Positions 17,409 to 25,678 of a DNA stretch of 64,000 bases are shown piece after piece. The notes beneath the pieces were generated by a model. That model saw only the letters and a program-made list of their open reading frames with translations. It did no database searches and was not told the DNA's origin. Both the position numbers and the translations under genes were made by a program. Positions within the stretch are counted from its first letter, which is position 1; the number at the start of each line of letters is the position of its first letter. The DNA is from Halalkalibacter alkaliphilus (GTDB lineage Bacteria > Bacillota > Bacilli > Bacillales > Bacillaceae_D), in NCBI RefSeq assembly GCF_023555415.1, contig NZ_JAKRYL010000004.1:62001-126000 (forward strand). The letters run 5' to 3'.

Positions 17409-18464
17409 TTGGAAGACAACATTAAGGTTCTTATAGTAGATGATTCGGCATTTATGAGGAAAGTACTCTCGGAAATGCTGAATCAGCATCCAAGACTACA
17501 AGTAGTCGGTACAGCTAGGAATGGGGAGGACGCACTAAAAAAGCGTGCAACTCTTTGCCCCGATGTCATAACATTAGATGTTGAAATGCCGATCATGGAT
17601 GGATTAGAAACACTAAAGTACATTATGGACGAAGATCCATGTCCAGTTCTTATGGTAAGTAGTACAACAAAGGTCGGGGCTGAAAATACACTTCTTGCGA
17701 TTGAATATGGTGCTGTTGATTTTGTTGCCAAGCCCTCTGGGGCAATTTCATTAGATATTAAAAAAGTTGAACACCTTATAATTGAGAAGGTGTTACAGGC
17801 TGCTAAAGCTAATATTAGGAAACCGACTCTTCCAACAAAAGAAGTGAAACTACATGGTGTGGAGAGAACCGAGGTACGAATGCAATCACATAAGAAGAAA
17901 GTTATTGCCATTGGTACGTCGACAGGAGGACCACGTGCATTAAAAGATGTAATAACTAATTTACCAGCTCAGCTTGCCGCCCCGGTCTTGATCGTACAGC
18001 ATATGCCACCTGGATTTACTCTATCTCTGGCAAAGAGATTAAATTCACTTTCTGAGGTTAACGTAAAAGAGGCAAAGGACGGAGAAATTTTACAAAACGG
18101 TACAGCTTACATAGCTCCTGGCGGGTATCATTTAACCGTGAAAAAAATAGGATCTGTTTTTGCTGTGCATACACATCAGGACGAAGCAAGACGTGGACAT
18201 CGGCCGTCAGTTGATGTGATGTTTGAATCTCTGTCTAGCTTTCCAGAAGTTGAAACAATTGCTGTTATTATGACAGGAATGGGAGCCGATGGTACGGAAG
18301 GGTTAATAAAGTTAAAGCGCTCTGTGCCTAATTGCTATGCGATTGCAGAAGCAGAAGAGTCTTGCACGGTATTTGGAATGCCAAGAGCAGCAGTCCAAAC
18401 AAAACTGGTTGATGAAAGTGTTCACGTTCAGCTAATTAGTGAACGTATTTTGAAACGCTTTTAA
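17409..18464 (+). CDS. cheB: Chemotaxis protein-glutamate methylesterase CheB
   Basis: CheB demethylates and deamidates chemoreceptors during adaptation. The 351-residue protein has an N-terminal receiver (phosphoacceptor D57 in ITLDVEMPIMDG) and a C-terminal methylesterase with the catalytic triad context visible: serine in IGTSTGGPR, histidine in IVQHMPPGF, aspartate in MTGMGADGTEG. Thus both domains look functional. A TTG at 17409 with GGGGA at 17399-17403 fits best; a TTG at 17397 is an alternative adding four residues. The gene is followed 14 bases later by cheC, whereas cheA and cheW lie here in B. subtilis. Confidence 0.94.
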   Translation: MEDNIKVLIVDDSAFMRKVLSEMLNQHPRLQVVGTARNGEDALKKRATLCPDVITLDVEMPIMDGLETLKYIMDEDPCPVLMVSSTTKVGAENTLLAIEYGAVDFVAKPSGAISLDIKKVEHLIIEKVLQAAKANIRKPTLPTKEVKLHGVERTEVRMQSHKKKVIAIGTSTGGPRALKDVITNLPAQLAAPVLIVQHMPPGFTLSLAKRLNSLSEVNVKEAKDGEILQNGTAYIAPGGYHLTVKKIGSVFAVHTHQDEARRGHRPSVDVMFESLSSFPEVETIAVIMTGMGADGTEGLIKLKRSVPNCYAIAEAEESCTVFGMPRAAVQTKLVDESVHVQLISERILKRF

Positions 18465-18478
18465 TGTGGAGGTAAGTA

Positions 18479-19120
18479 ATGGGGGATTTTATTCAGAGTT
18501 TAAAGCCGTATCATTTAGATGTGTTAAAAGAAATCGGAAATATAGGTGCGGGGCATGCGGCTACAGCTCTATCGCAATTATTAAATAAAACAATCGATAT
18601 GAGTGTGCCTGCTGTCCGTATTGCTTCTTTTCATGATCTTCCTGAGCAAGTTGGAGGGGCAGAAACGAAGGTAGCAGCTATCTTCTTACGCATAGACGGA
18701 GAAGCACCTGGTAGTATGTTTTTTATTTCTACGATAGAGAACGCAGAGAAGCTCACTCGTCATTTAACAAATAATGATACATTTCAATTAGAAGTACCAC
18801 CTTTTGGGGAAATGGGAGTGTCAGCATTTTTAGAGGCAGGGAATATATTGGCGGGATCTTATCTCTCGTCACTTGCAGACTTTACCGGCTTAACTTTGCA
18901 TCCCTCTGTACCTGGGTTTAGTGTAGATATGGCTGGTGCCATAGTTAGCTATGGACTGATCCCTCTTTCTCAAGCAGGAGATTATGCCATCGTTGTGGAT
19001 ACACATATTACGGAGTTAAACGAAGAAAAAAATCCAATTTCCGGTCAGTTCTTTTTACTGCCTGATCCGGACTCTTTTGCAAAAATCTTTGAAGCATTAG
19101 GAGTGAGTGTGAATGGGTGA
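18479..19120 (+). CDS. cheC: CheY-P phosphatase CheC
   Basis: CheC dephosphorylates CheY-P and binds CheD to control receptor adaptation. The 213-residue product has the two family signatures with glutamate and asparagine, KEIGNIGAGHAATALSQLL near the N terminus and LEAGNILAGSYLSSL in the middle, so both active sites appear intact. GTGGAGGTAAG precedes the ATG. It overlaps cheD by eight bases, consistent with stoichiometric CheC-CheD complexes. It directly follows cheB. Confidence 0.94.
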   Translation: MGDFIQSLKPYHLDVLKEIGNIGAGHAATALSQLLNKTIDMSVPAVRIASFHDLPEQVGGAETKVAAIFLRIDGEAPGSMFFISTIENAEKLTRHLTNNDTFQLEVPPFGEMGVSAFLEAGNILAGSYLSSLADFTGLTLHPSVPGFSVDMAGAIVSYGLIPLSQAGDYAIVVDTHITELNEEKNPISGQFFLLPDPDSFAKIFEALGVSVNG

Positions 19121-19604
19121 TGTCATTAAAGTCGGAATGGCAGACTTAAATGTTGTCACTCCTCCTAACACAATTCGTACTTCTGGACTTGGTTCCTGCG
19201 TTGGTGTTGTTATTTATGATGATATCAATTTGGTGGCAGGGATGGCCCATGTCATGCTGCCTAATTCTACTCTTAGCAGGCAGGAGATGACTAATGTTGC
19301 GAAATTTGCTGATACTGCAATTCCTGCTTTACTCGTTGAGTTAGAGAAATTGGGTGCAAAGAAGTATTCATTAAAGGCAAAAATAGCCGGAGGAGCACAG
19401 ATGTTTTCCTTTACTACAGGCAGTAGTGATTTTATGAAAATAGGACCGCGTAATGTAGAAGCTGTTAAAGAGACGTTAAGAGATTTACGAATTCCTCTTC
19501 TCTCAGAAGATGTTGGTGGGAAAAGTGGGAGAACAATTGAGTTTAATCCACGTTCGAAATGCTTACATATACGTACAGTTAATCAAGGAACGAAGGAAAT
19601 TTAG
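19113..19604 (+). CDS. cheD: Chemoreceptor glutamine deamidase CheD
   Basis: CheD deamidates receptor glutamines and shuttles between receptors and CheC. The 163-residue protein carries the cysteine and histidine of the catalytic site in context: SGLGSCVGVVIYD and GMAHVMLPNS, with the later conserved KIAGGAQMF and GGKSGRTIEFNP blocks. Length and start are normal. The start overlaps cheC. Its substrates (methyl-accepting receptors) are not in the window. Confidence 0.95.
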   Translation: MGDVIKVGMADLNVVTPPNTIRTSGLGSCVGVVIYDDINLVAGMAHVMLPNSTLSRQEMTNVAKFADTAIPALLVELEKLGAKKYSLKAKIAGGAQMFSFTTGSSDFMKIGPRNVEAVKETLRDLRIPLLSEDVGGKSGRTIEFNPRSKCLHIRTVNQGTKEI

Positions 19605-19660
19605 TTTAAGACGATACATATTTCTTTTTCTTAATCAATCTGCGTTAATGGAGGTACATT

Positions 19661-20425
19661 ATGGGACATGTAACAACAGTAGAAGATCAATTACTCTGGG
19701 ATAAATGGATTTTAGAGAGAAGCCATACTGCTTGTGATGAGTTAATTCGTCGTTACATGCCCCTTGTTAATTATCATGTACAGCGAATTTCTGCAGGTCT
19801 TCCAAAGAGTGTTCGATCAGAAGATTTGAAAAGTCATGGTCTCATCGGGTTGTACGATGCATTAGAGAAATTTGATCCAAAGAGAGAGCTGAAATTTGAT
19901 ACATATGCTTCATTTCGGGTTAGAGGTGCGATTATAGATGGTCTTAGAAAAGAAGATTGGCTCCCTCGGTCTACTAGGGATAAAATTAAAAAAATTGAAT
20001 CGACAACAGAGAAGCTAGAGCAACAGAAAGGGCGTTTTGTTACTAGTGGTGAAATAGCCAATGAATTAAATATGGGGGCTGAAGAAGTCGAACAAGTCAT
20101 GTCGGAATATTTTACTTCAAATATCCTTTCAATTGATGAACAAGCTCAAGAATCCTCCAAAAATGAAACATATGCCTCGCAAATAGAGGATAAGGATGCT
20201 AAAACACCTGAACAATATTCAACCGATGTAGAAACAAAGAAAGAATTAGCTAAAGTCATTAATGAACTGCCTGAAAAAGAACGTTTGGTTATTAGCTTGT
20301 TTTATTTTGAAGAATTGACCTTGACGGAAATAGGGCAAATTCTCGAGCTTTCAACGTCTAGAATTTCACAAATACACTCAAAATCATTGTTCAAACTTCA
20401 ACAAGCTATGAAGAAATCTTATTAA
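19661..20425 (+). CDS. sigD: Motility and autolysis RNA polymerase sigma factor SigD
   Basis: SigD is the sigma-28 family factor for flagellin, motor, chemotaxis and autolysin genes. The 254-residue protein has region 2 (RYMPLVNYHVQRI to FDTYASFRVRGAIIDGLRKEDW), region 3 (SGEIANELNMGAEEV) and region 4 with its helix-turn-helix (ELTLTEIGQILELSTSRISQIHSKSL). AATGGAGGTACATT precedes the ATG. It lies at the distal end of the long operon as in B. subtilis, where distance from the promoter limits its expression and gives a bistable motile state; that regulation is inferred here from position only. Confidence 0.96.
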   Translation: MGHVTTVEDQLLWDKWILERSHTACDELIRRYMPLVNYHVQRISAGLPKSVRSEDLKSHGLIGLYDALEKFDPKRELKFDTYASFRVRGAIIDGLRKEDWLPRSTRDKIKKIESTTEKLEQQKGRFVTSGEIANELNMGAEEVEQVMSEYFTSNILSIDEQAQESSKNETYASQIEDKDAKTPEQYSTDVETKKELAKVINELPEKERLVISLFYFEELTLTEIGQILELSTSRISQIHSKSLFKLQQAMKKSY

Positions 20426-20497
20426 ATAACGGATAAGGATTAGATCAAGTTGGACGATTTGGAATAATATTATGAGGTCAGAGTATCAGGAGATAAA

Positions 20498-20620
20498 ATG
20501 AAAGCTTCTATCCTTGAGCGTACAACCAACTTGATCAAGGACTTCACGGATTTGTTAAAAGAAACAGAGTCATATATCCCAACGTTAACATCCAATTTGG
20601 AAAGTATCGTCGTAACTTAG
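20498..20620 (+). CDS. Small ORF of 40 codons between sigD and swrB, unknown
   Basis: A 40-residue reading frame begins MKASILERTTNLIKDFTDLL and ends SIVVT, with a good Shine-Dalgarno CAGGAG at 20487-20492 and normal spacing to the ATG. The product would be one amphipathic helix. I do not recognise it. B. subtilis has no gene here. It could be a genuine microprotein, the remnant of a longer gene, or chance. An 11-bp inverted repeat (20443-20453 and 20526-20536) overlaps its 5' part. Confidence 0.35.
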   Translation: MKASILERTTNLIKDFTDLLKETESYIPTLTSNLESIVVT

Positions 20621-20689
20621 TATCGATTTGTCATCAACCTTTTATTTCACTAATTGAAAACGAAATCAAAATAAAAGGAGGCTGATTTC

Positions 20690-20992
20690 ATGAGTATGCG
20701 TCCGGTAGAGGTGCAAGGTTCATTTCCTGTTTCTCAAAAATCAGGAAAGATTCAAGAACAATTACAGCAGCGTGGGCAAATGAGCCAAAATGTATTGACT
20801 CAACAACAAAAGGAAGAAGACTTGCGGAAAAGAAAACAAGTAAATGAGTCAGGGTCTAATGAAAAAACTAGGCTCAATAAAGAAGGAAAGAACAAACAAC
20901 AACATGAAAAGCGGCAGCACCAAGAGGATGAGAGTTGTGAGGAGCAAAGGAAACATCCTTTTAAAGGGAGATTTATCGACTTTTCTGGTTGA
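20690..20992 (+). CDS. Conserved-looking hydrophilic small protein, unknown
   Basis: The 100-residue product starts MSMRPVEVQGSFPVSQKSGK, is extremely polar and rich in Q, K, E and H through the middle (about residues 25-85, low complexity, likely disordered or helical), and ends in HPFKGRFIDFSG. An ending of the type HP(Y/F)KG..ID is, from memory, shared by small proteins near sigD or flagellar genes of several Firmicutes. AAAAGGAGG precedes the ATG, so expression is plausible. It has no membrane segment or known domain. Function is unknown; context suggests a motility link. Confidence 0.65.
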   Translation: MSMRPVEVQGSFPVSQKSGKIQEQLQQRGQMSQNVLTQQQKEEDLRKRKQVNESGSNEKTRLNKEGKNKQQHEKRQHQEDESCEEQRKHPFKGRFIDFSG

Positions 20993-21006
20993 GAAAGGAT
21001 TATTCT

Positions 21007-21486
21007 ATGACGACTTTACTCGTTACCATTAGCTTGCTCCTTCATGCGTTTACATTTTTATGGATTCTAACTCTTATGAGGCAGCAGCCACATAGTTCGA
21101 AAGAAAACTATGAGCAAATAAAAAACGAAATAGAGGATTTGCTAGTTTCCTATACAGCGGAAATGAAAGAAGAAAATGAGCAATTAGTAAAGCAATTAAA
21201 AGAACATAAAGAAAAAGCTACACTCGAAACGAATCTTAAGCCTTCCTCACATGTAACACCAAAAAAACATGAAAATCATAAACAATTGATAGATGACAAA
21301 ACGGCAAAATACAAAGACTATATCCCTCCAATTGTAAAGGAAGATACGGAAGCTGATGTATATCAACAGTCAGAAACAGCAAAAGTGATCTCACTATCAA
21401 ATCAAGGCTTAGACACAAGTCAAATTGCTAAAAAGTTAGGCTTAGGAAAAGGTGAAGTAGAATTGATGTTGAAATTTTATCGTTAA
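21007..21486 (+). CDS. swrB: Swarming motility protein SwrB
   Basis: SwrB is a membrane protein that promotes completion of the flagellar export apparatus and so SigD activation. The 159-residue product has an N-terminal transmembrane helix (about residues 2-20, LLVTISLLLHAFTFLWIL), a charged coiled-coil middle and the conserved C-terminal helix-turn-helix-like block LSNQGLDTSQIAKKLGLGKGEVELMLKFYR-type ending that marks SwrB/DUF6115 proteins. The ATG at 21007 has GAAAGGA at the correct distance; a TTG at 20989 inside the preceding gene is less likely. It is the last gene before rpsB, as in B. subtilis. Confidence 0.85.
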   Translation: MTTLLVTISLLLHAFTFLWILTLMRQQPHSSKENYEQIKNEIEDLLVSYTAEMKEENEQLVKQLKEHKEKATLETNLKPSSHVTPKKHENHKQLIDDKTAKYKDYIPPIVKEDTEADVYQQSETAKVISLSNQGLDTSQIAKKLGLGKGEVELMLKFYR

Positions 21487-21499
21487 TGTCTAATTTTGC

Positions 21500-21528
21500 T
21501 TGCAACAAGGCTTTTGGTATGATATATT
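21500..21528 (+). promoter_or_regulatory. Sigma-A type promoter for rpsB
   Basis: TTGCAA at 21500-21505 and TATATT at 21523-21528 are separated by exactly 17 bases, in the gap between swrB and rpsB. The start point would be near 21535, giving a leader of about 115 bases before the rpsB GTG. Confidence 0.65.
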
Positions 21529-21534
21529 AATCAA

Positions 21535-21648
21535 CGGTGTTAATCACACACGCCCTCTAATTTATGTGATGGTGCTGACTATTCAGTGTCGCATAGAGAT
21601 GATGAGAGCGGAGGATAAAAAAAACCAATTTTAAAGGAGGTGTTTGAT
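21535..21648 (+). promoter_or_regulatory. Long rpsB leader, candidate S2-responsive element
   Basis: The untranslated leader is about 115 bases and contains pairable segments such as ATCACA (21543-21548) with TGTGAT (21565-21570), and CTGA with TCAG around 21576-21587. Structured rpsB leaders that bind S2 are known in bacteria, but I cannot fold or match this one, so the regulatory role is only suggested. Confidence 0.3.
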
Positions 21649-22371
21649 GTGGCAGTAATCTCCATGAAGCAATTACTAGAAGCTGGGGTACACTTCGGTC
21701 ACCAAACTCGTCGTTGGAACCCTAAGATGGATCGCTACATCTTCACAGAACGTAACGGTATTTACATTATTGATTTACAAAAGACAGTAAAAAAGGTTGA
21801 GGAAGCGTATAATTTTGTACGTGACTTAGCAGCTGACGGAGGAAAAATCCTTTTCGTTGGTACGAAAAAGCAAGCTCAAGATTCTGTTAAAGAAGAAGCT
21901 GAGCGTTGTGGTATGTACTTCATTAACCAACGTTGGTTAGGTGGTACATTAACGAACTTTGAAACAATCCAAAAGCGTATTACTCGTCTTAAGAATCTTG
22001 AAAAGATGCAAGAAGACGGTACATTCGATGTTCTTCCTAAGAAAGAAGTTATCCTTCTTAAAAAGGAAATGGAGCGTTTAGAAAAGTTCTTAGGCGGTAT
22101 CAAGGATATGCAAGGAATTCCTGACGCACTTTTTGTTATTGATCCTCGTAAAGAGCGCATTGCAATTGCGGAAGCTCATAAATTGAACATTCCAATCGTT
22201 GCGATTGTAGATACAAACTGTGACCCTGATGAAATTGATTATGTAATTCCAGGAAACGATGATGCAATTCGTGCTGTTAAACTTTTAACAGGTAAAATGG
22301 CAGATGCAGTAATCGAAGCTACTTCTGGTGAAGAAGAAGCAACTGAAGTTGAAGAAACAACAACAGCTTAA
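21649..22371 (+). CDS. rpsB: 30S ribosomal protein S2
   Basis: S2 is a small-subunit protein bound near the head-body junction. The 240-residue product begins [20 protein letters not shown], with the family signatures [22 protein letters not shown] and [13 protein letters not shown], and ends in the usual acidic tail. The start is GTG at 21649, nine bases after AAAGGAGGTG; a GTG at 21640 overlaps that Shine-Dalgarno and is rejected. A terminator follows at 22390, so rpsB is largely monocistronic or attenuated before tsf. Confidence 0.98.
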   Translation: MAVISMKQLLEAGVHFGHQTRRWNPKMDRYIFTERNGIYIIDLQKTVKKVEEAYNFVRDLAADGGKILFVGTKKQAQDSVKEEAERCGMYFINQRWLGGTLTNFETIQKRITRLKNLEKMQEDGTFDVLPKKEVILLKKEMERLEKFLGGIKDMQGIPDALFVIDPRKERIAIAEAHKLNIPIVAIVDTNCDPDEIDYVIPGNDDAIRAVKLLTGKMADAVIEATSGEEEATEVEETTTA

Positions 22372-22389
22372 TTTCATTTACTAAAAAAG

Positions 22390-22427
22390 GGTGGTAAAGG
22401 GGGATTACCCTTTTGCCATCTTTTTTT
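22390..22427 (+). terminator. Rho-independent terminator after rpsB
   Basis: GGGTGGTAAAGGG pairs with CCCTTTTGCCATC (some G-U pairs and one bulge), followed by seven T at 22421-22427. It separates rpsB from tsf. Confidence 0.8.
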
Positions 22428-22512
22428 GTAAATTTGATTACTTTTTGCAAGTAATTTTTGTTTATACGTTCATGTACGTGTACATACTGACACTATTAAG
22501 GAGGCGTTTTGA

Positions 22513-23394
22513 ATGGCTGTAACAGCAAGTATGGTAAAAGAATTGCGTGAAAAAACAGGCGCAGGAATGATGGATTGTAAGAAGGCATTAACTGAAACTA
22601 ATGGTGATATGGAGAAAGCGGTAGATTTTCTTCGTGAAAAAGGAATTGCAAGTGCTGCAAAAAAAGCTGATCGTGTAGCGGCTGAAGGTCTTGCTCTTGT
22701 AAAGTCTGAAGGAAACAAAGCAGTTATCGTTGAAGTTAACTCTGAAACAGACTTCGTAGCTAAAAACGAGAACTTCCAAAAACTAGTTGGTGACCTAGCT
22801 TCACACCTTATTTCTAACACTCCTGCATCTGTTGAAGAAGCTCTAGAGCAACCATTTGCAGATGGACAATCTGTTCAAGAATACATCAATGCTTCTATTG
22901 CAAAAATTGGAGAAAAAATTTCTTTGCGTCGCTTTGAAGTTGTAGAGAAAGAAGATGGAGACGTATTTGGTGAGTACCTACATATGGGTGGTCGTATTGG
23001 TGTCCTTTCAGTAGTGGGTGGATCAACTGATGCTGAACTTGCAAAAGATATTGCAATGCACGTAGCTGCAATCAATCCAGCATATGTTTCTCGTGATGAA
23101 GTTTCACAAGAGGAAGTTGAACGTGAGCGTGAAGTGTTAACGCAACAAGCTTTAAACGAAGGAAAGCCAGCTAATATCGTTGAAAAGATGGTAGAAGGCC
23201 GCCTTTCTAAATATTTTGAGCAAGTATGTCTACTAGATCAAGCATTTGTTAAAGATGGTGATCAAAAAGTTGGTAAATACGTTCAAAACAAAGGTGCTTC
23301 TGTGAAAAGCTTTATCCGTTATGAAGTTGGAGAAGGCATGGAAAAACGCGAAGATAACTTCGCTGAAGAAGTAATGTCTCAAGTTAAGAAGTAA
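22513..23394 (+). CDS. tsf: Translation elongation factor Ts
   Basis: EF-Ts recycles EF-Tu-GDP. The 293-residue protein begins with a UBA-like domain ([20 protein letters not shown]) and contains the second signature [15 protein letters not shown], which contacts the EF-Tu nucleotide site. Length is normal. AAGGAGGCG precedes the ATG at 22513. It lies between two terminators, downstream of rpsB as in most bacteria. Confidence 0.98.
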   Translation: MAVTASMVKELREKTGAGMMDCKKALTETNGDMEKAVDFLREKGIASAAKKADRVAAEGLALVKSEGNKAVIVEVNSETDFVAKNENFQKLVGDLASHLISNTPASVEEALEQPFADGQSVQEYINASIAKIGEKISLRRFEVVEKEDGDVFGEYLHMGGRIGVLSVVGGSTDAELAKDIAMHVAAINPAYVSRDEVSQEEVEREREVLTQQALNEGKPANIVEKMVEGRLSKYFEQVCLLDQAFVKDGDQKVGKYVQNKGASVKSFIRYEVGEGMEKREDNFAEEVMSQVKK

Positions 23395-23407
23395 TTTTTT
23401 GCGAGTA

Positions 23408-23430
23408 GGGGCACAGTGTGTCCCTTTTTT
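23408..23430 (+). terminator. Rho-independent terminator after tsf
   Basis: GGGGCAC at 23408-23414 pairs with GTGTCCC at 23418-23424 (one G-U), a 3-base loop, then six T. The stem is short but the T tract is good. Confidence 0.75.
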
Positions 23431-23472
23431 CAGAGAGAATACAACAACTTCAACTCATGTCGGAGGGTTTTC

Positions 23473-24192
23473 ATGCAAACATATAAACGAGTAATATTAA
23501 AGCTAAGTGGTGAAGCATTAGCGGGAGAACAAGGGTATGGAATTGACCCAATTGTTATTCAATCTGTAGCCAAACAAATTAAAGAAATTGTTGAACTGCA
23601 AGTAGAAGTGGCTGTTGTTGTCGGCGGTGGTAACATTTGGCGTGGGATGGCTGGAAGTGCAAAGGGCATGGACCGTGCGACAGCAGATTATATGGGAATG
23701 CTAGCAACGGTGATGAATTCATTAGCTTTGCAAGATAGCTTAGAGGATATCGGGTGTGAGACACGTGTACAAACATCGATAGAGATGCGACAAGTAGCTG
23801 AACCGTATATTCGTCGTAAGGCGATCCGTCACCTTGAAAAGAAACGTGTTGTTATTTTTGCTGCGGGAACCGGGAATCCGTATTTCTCAACAGATACTAC
23901 AGCTGCGCTAAGAGCTGCTGAAATTGAAGCTGAAGTTATCTTAATGGCGAAAAACAAAGTGGACGGCGTTTATAGTGCAGATCCATCAGTTGATGCAAAT
24001 GCGAAGAAATACACGAAAATTTCTTACATGGACGTTCTAAAAGAAGGTTTAGCAGTAATGGATTCAACAGCTTCTTCATTATGTATGGATAATGACATAC
24101 CTTTAATTGTCTTCTCTATTATGGAAGAAGGAAATATTAAGCGAGCAGTATTAGGTGAAGAAATTGGTACATTAGTTAGGGGGAACTCATAA
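23473..24192 (+). CDS. pyrH: UMP kinase PyrH
   Basis: PyrH phosphorylates UMP to UDP in pyrimidine nucleotide synthesis and is a hexameric amino-acid-kinase fold enzyme regulated by GTP and UTP. The 239-residue product has [27 protein letters not shown], and the ATP-site region [18 protein letters not shown]. The ATG at 23473 follows CGGAGGG; the frame is open upstream to 23416 but that overlaps the tsf terminator. It overlaps frr by one base. Confidence 0.97.
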   Translation: MQTYKRVILKLSGEALAGEQGYGIDPIVIQSVAKQIKEIVELQVEVAVVVGGGNIWRGMAGSAKGMDRATADYMGMLATVMNSLALQDSLEDIGCETRVQTSIEMRQVAEPYIRRKAIRHLEKKRVVIFAAGTGNPYFSTDTTAALRAAEIEAEVILMAKNKVDGVYSADPSVDANAKKYTKISYMDVLKEGLAVMDSTASSLCMDNDIPLIVFSIMEEGNIKRAVLGEEIGTLVRGNS

Positions 24193-24749
24193 TGTCAGCT
24201 GAAGTAAAAAAAGATGCGGAACAACGCATGGTAAAAGCAATTGAAGCTTTAAACCGCGAGTTAGCTAAATTAAGAGCAGGGCGAGCGAATCCAGCGTTAC
24301 TTGATCGTGTTACAGTAGAATATTACGGTGCTGAAACACCACTTAATCAACTAGCAACGATTTCAGTACCTGAAGCTAGATTACTTACTATTCAACCATT
24401 TGATAAATCATCGATTGCAAATATCGAACGTGCTATTCAAATGGCTGATCTTGGATTAACTCCTTCAAATGATGGAACAGTAATCCGTATTCAGATCCCG
24501 CCATTAACGGAAGAGCGTCGTAAGGATCTTGTTAAATTGGTTAAAAAAGCGGCTGAAGAGGCAAAGGTAGCCGTACGTAATGTTCGTCGTGATGCAAATG
24601 ACGATTTAAAGAAACGTCAAAAAGATGGCGAAATGACTGAAGATGAGCTTCGTCGCAGTACGGATGATGTTCAAAAATTAACTGATAAAAGTATTGCGCA
24701 AGTAGATGAGGTAGCAGAAAAGAAAGAAAAAGAAATCATGGAAGTGTAA
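24192..24749 (+). CDS. frr: Ribosome recycling factor
   Basis: RRF splits post-termination ribosomes together with EF-G. The 185-residue product shows [23 protein letters not shown] and the C-terminal block [21 protein letters not shown], typical of the two-domain, tRNA-shaped protein. The start overlaps the pyrH stop by one base, so the two are coupled. A strong terminator follows, ending the pyrH-frr unit. Confidence 0.98.
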   Translation: MSAEVKKDAEQRMVKAIEALNRELAKLRAGRANPALLDRVTVEYYGAETPLNQLATISVPEARLLTIQPFDKSSIANIERAIQMADLGLTPSNDGTVIRIQIPPLTEERRKDLVKLVKKAAEEAKVAVRNVRRDANDDLKKRQKDGEMTEDELRRSTDDVQKLTDKSIAQVDEVAEKKEKEIMEV

Positions 24750-24774
24750 GCAAGTTCCATGTAAAATAGACATA

Positions 24775-24810
24775 GTAAAAGACCCTCTTTTATTCTAGGG
24801 GGTTTTTTAC
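24775..24810 (+). terminator. Rho-independent terminator after frr
   Basis: GTAAAAGACCCT at 24775-24786 pairs with AGGGGGTTTTTTAC at 24797-24810, with the T run inside the 3' arm. Confidence 0.85.
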
Positions 24811-24896
24811 ACTTTCTTAGTGGTTATGAGTCTTCGAAAAAAAGGCAAAGCTAAATGAAGATGAACCTGCTGCTTACATAGATGGAGGGCGCAAAC

Positions 24897-25664
24897 ATGC
24901 TTGAAAAGTTATCAAAATGGAAATCAACTATATCATCGCAAGAAAAAAGCAAAGATATAGATGATATAAATGTCCCTAAACACATAGCTATTATAATGGA
25001 TGGAAATGGACGCTGGGCAAAGCAGAAAGGCTTGCCACGTATAGCTGGACATCGAGAAGGTATGAAAGTCATTAACAAAATCGTTCGTAAAGCTGACGAT
25101 CTTGGTATTGAGATCTTAACATTATACGCATTTTCAACAGAAAACTGGAAACGGCCCAAGACGGAAGTTGACTATTTATTAAAGTTGCCTGAACGTTTTC
25201 TTAATAAAGAATTACCAACTTTAATAGAAAAAAATGTGAAAGTGCGTTTAATGGGGAGTATTGATAAATTACCAGAGCATACAAAGAAAGCTGTTGCAAA
25301 AGCGGTAAAAGATACAGAAAACAACACGGGACTGGTTTTAAATTTTGCTCTTAATTACGGAAGCCGTTATGAACTTATGAATGCTGTAAAAGAGATTGCA
25401 CAGCAAGTTGAAAGGGGATCATTGCAAGCCTCTGAAATTGATGAGTCTGTTCTAACGGAGCACCTTATGACTGCAGAGTTGCGTGACCCAGATCTTCTAA
25501 TTCGTACTAGTGGAGAACTACGACTTAGTAATTTTATGCTTTGGCAAGTGGCGTATAGTGAGTTTTGGTTTACAGATGTTCTATGGCCAGATTTTAACGA
25601 GCAGCACCTAGTAGAAGCCATTTCCGTTTATCAAAAAAGAGCGCGGAGATACGGTGGCGTTTAA
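24897..25664 (+). CDS. uppS: Undecaprenyl diphosphate synthase (isoprenyl transferase) UppS
   Basis: UppS condenses isopentenyl diphosphate units into the C55 lipid carrier for cell wall synthesis. The 255-residue cis-prenyltransferase has the catalytic aspartate D35 in IIMDGNGRWAKQKGLPRIAGHR, the block LYAFSTENWKRP, and the C-terminal PDLLIRTSGELRLSNFMLWQ. The ATG at 24897 has TGGAGGGCG at the proper distance; an upstream ATG at 24882 overlaps that Shine-Dalgarno. It starts the uppS-cdsA-dxr-rseP-proS run. Confidence 0.97.
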   Translation: MLEKLSKWKSTISSQEKSKDIDDINVPKHIAIIMDGNGRWAKQKGLPRIAGHREGMKVINKIVRKADDLGIEILTLYAFSTENWKRPKTEVDYLLKLPERFLNKELPTLIEKNVKVRLMGSIDKLPEHTKKAVAKAVKDTENNTGLVLNFALNYGSRYELMNAVKEIAQQVERGSLQASEIDESVLTEHLMTAELRDPDLLIRTSGELRLSNFMLWQVAYSEFWFTDVLWPDFNEQHLVEAISVYQKRARRYGGV

Positions 25665-25678
25665 AGGGGCGAAGTAAT

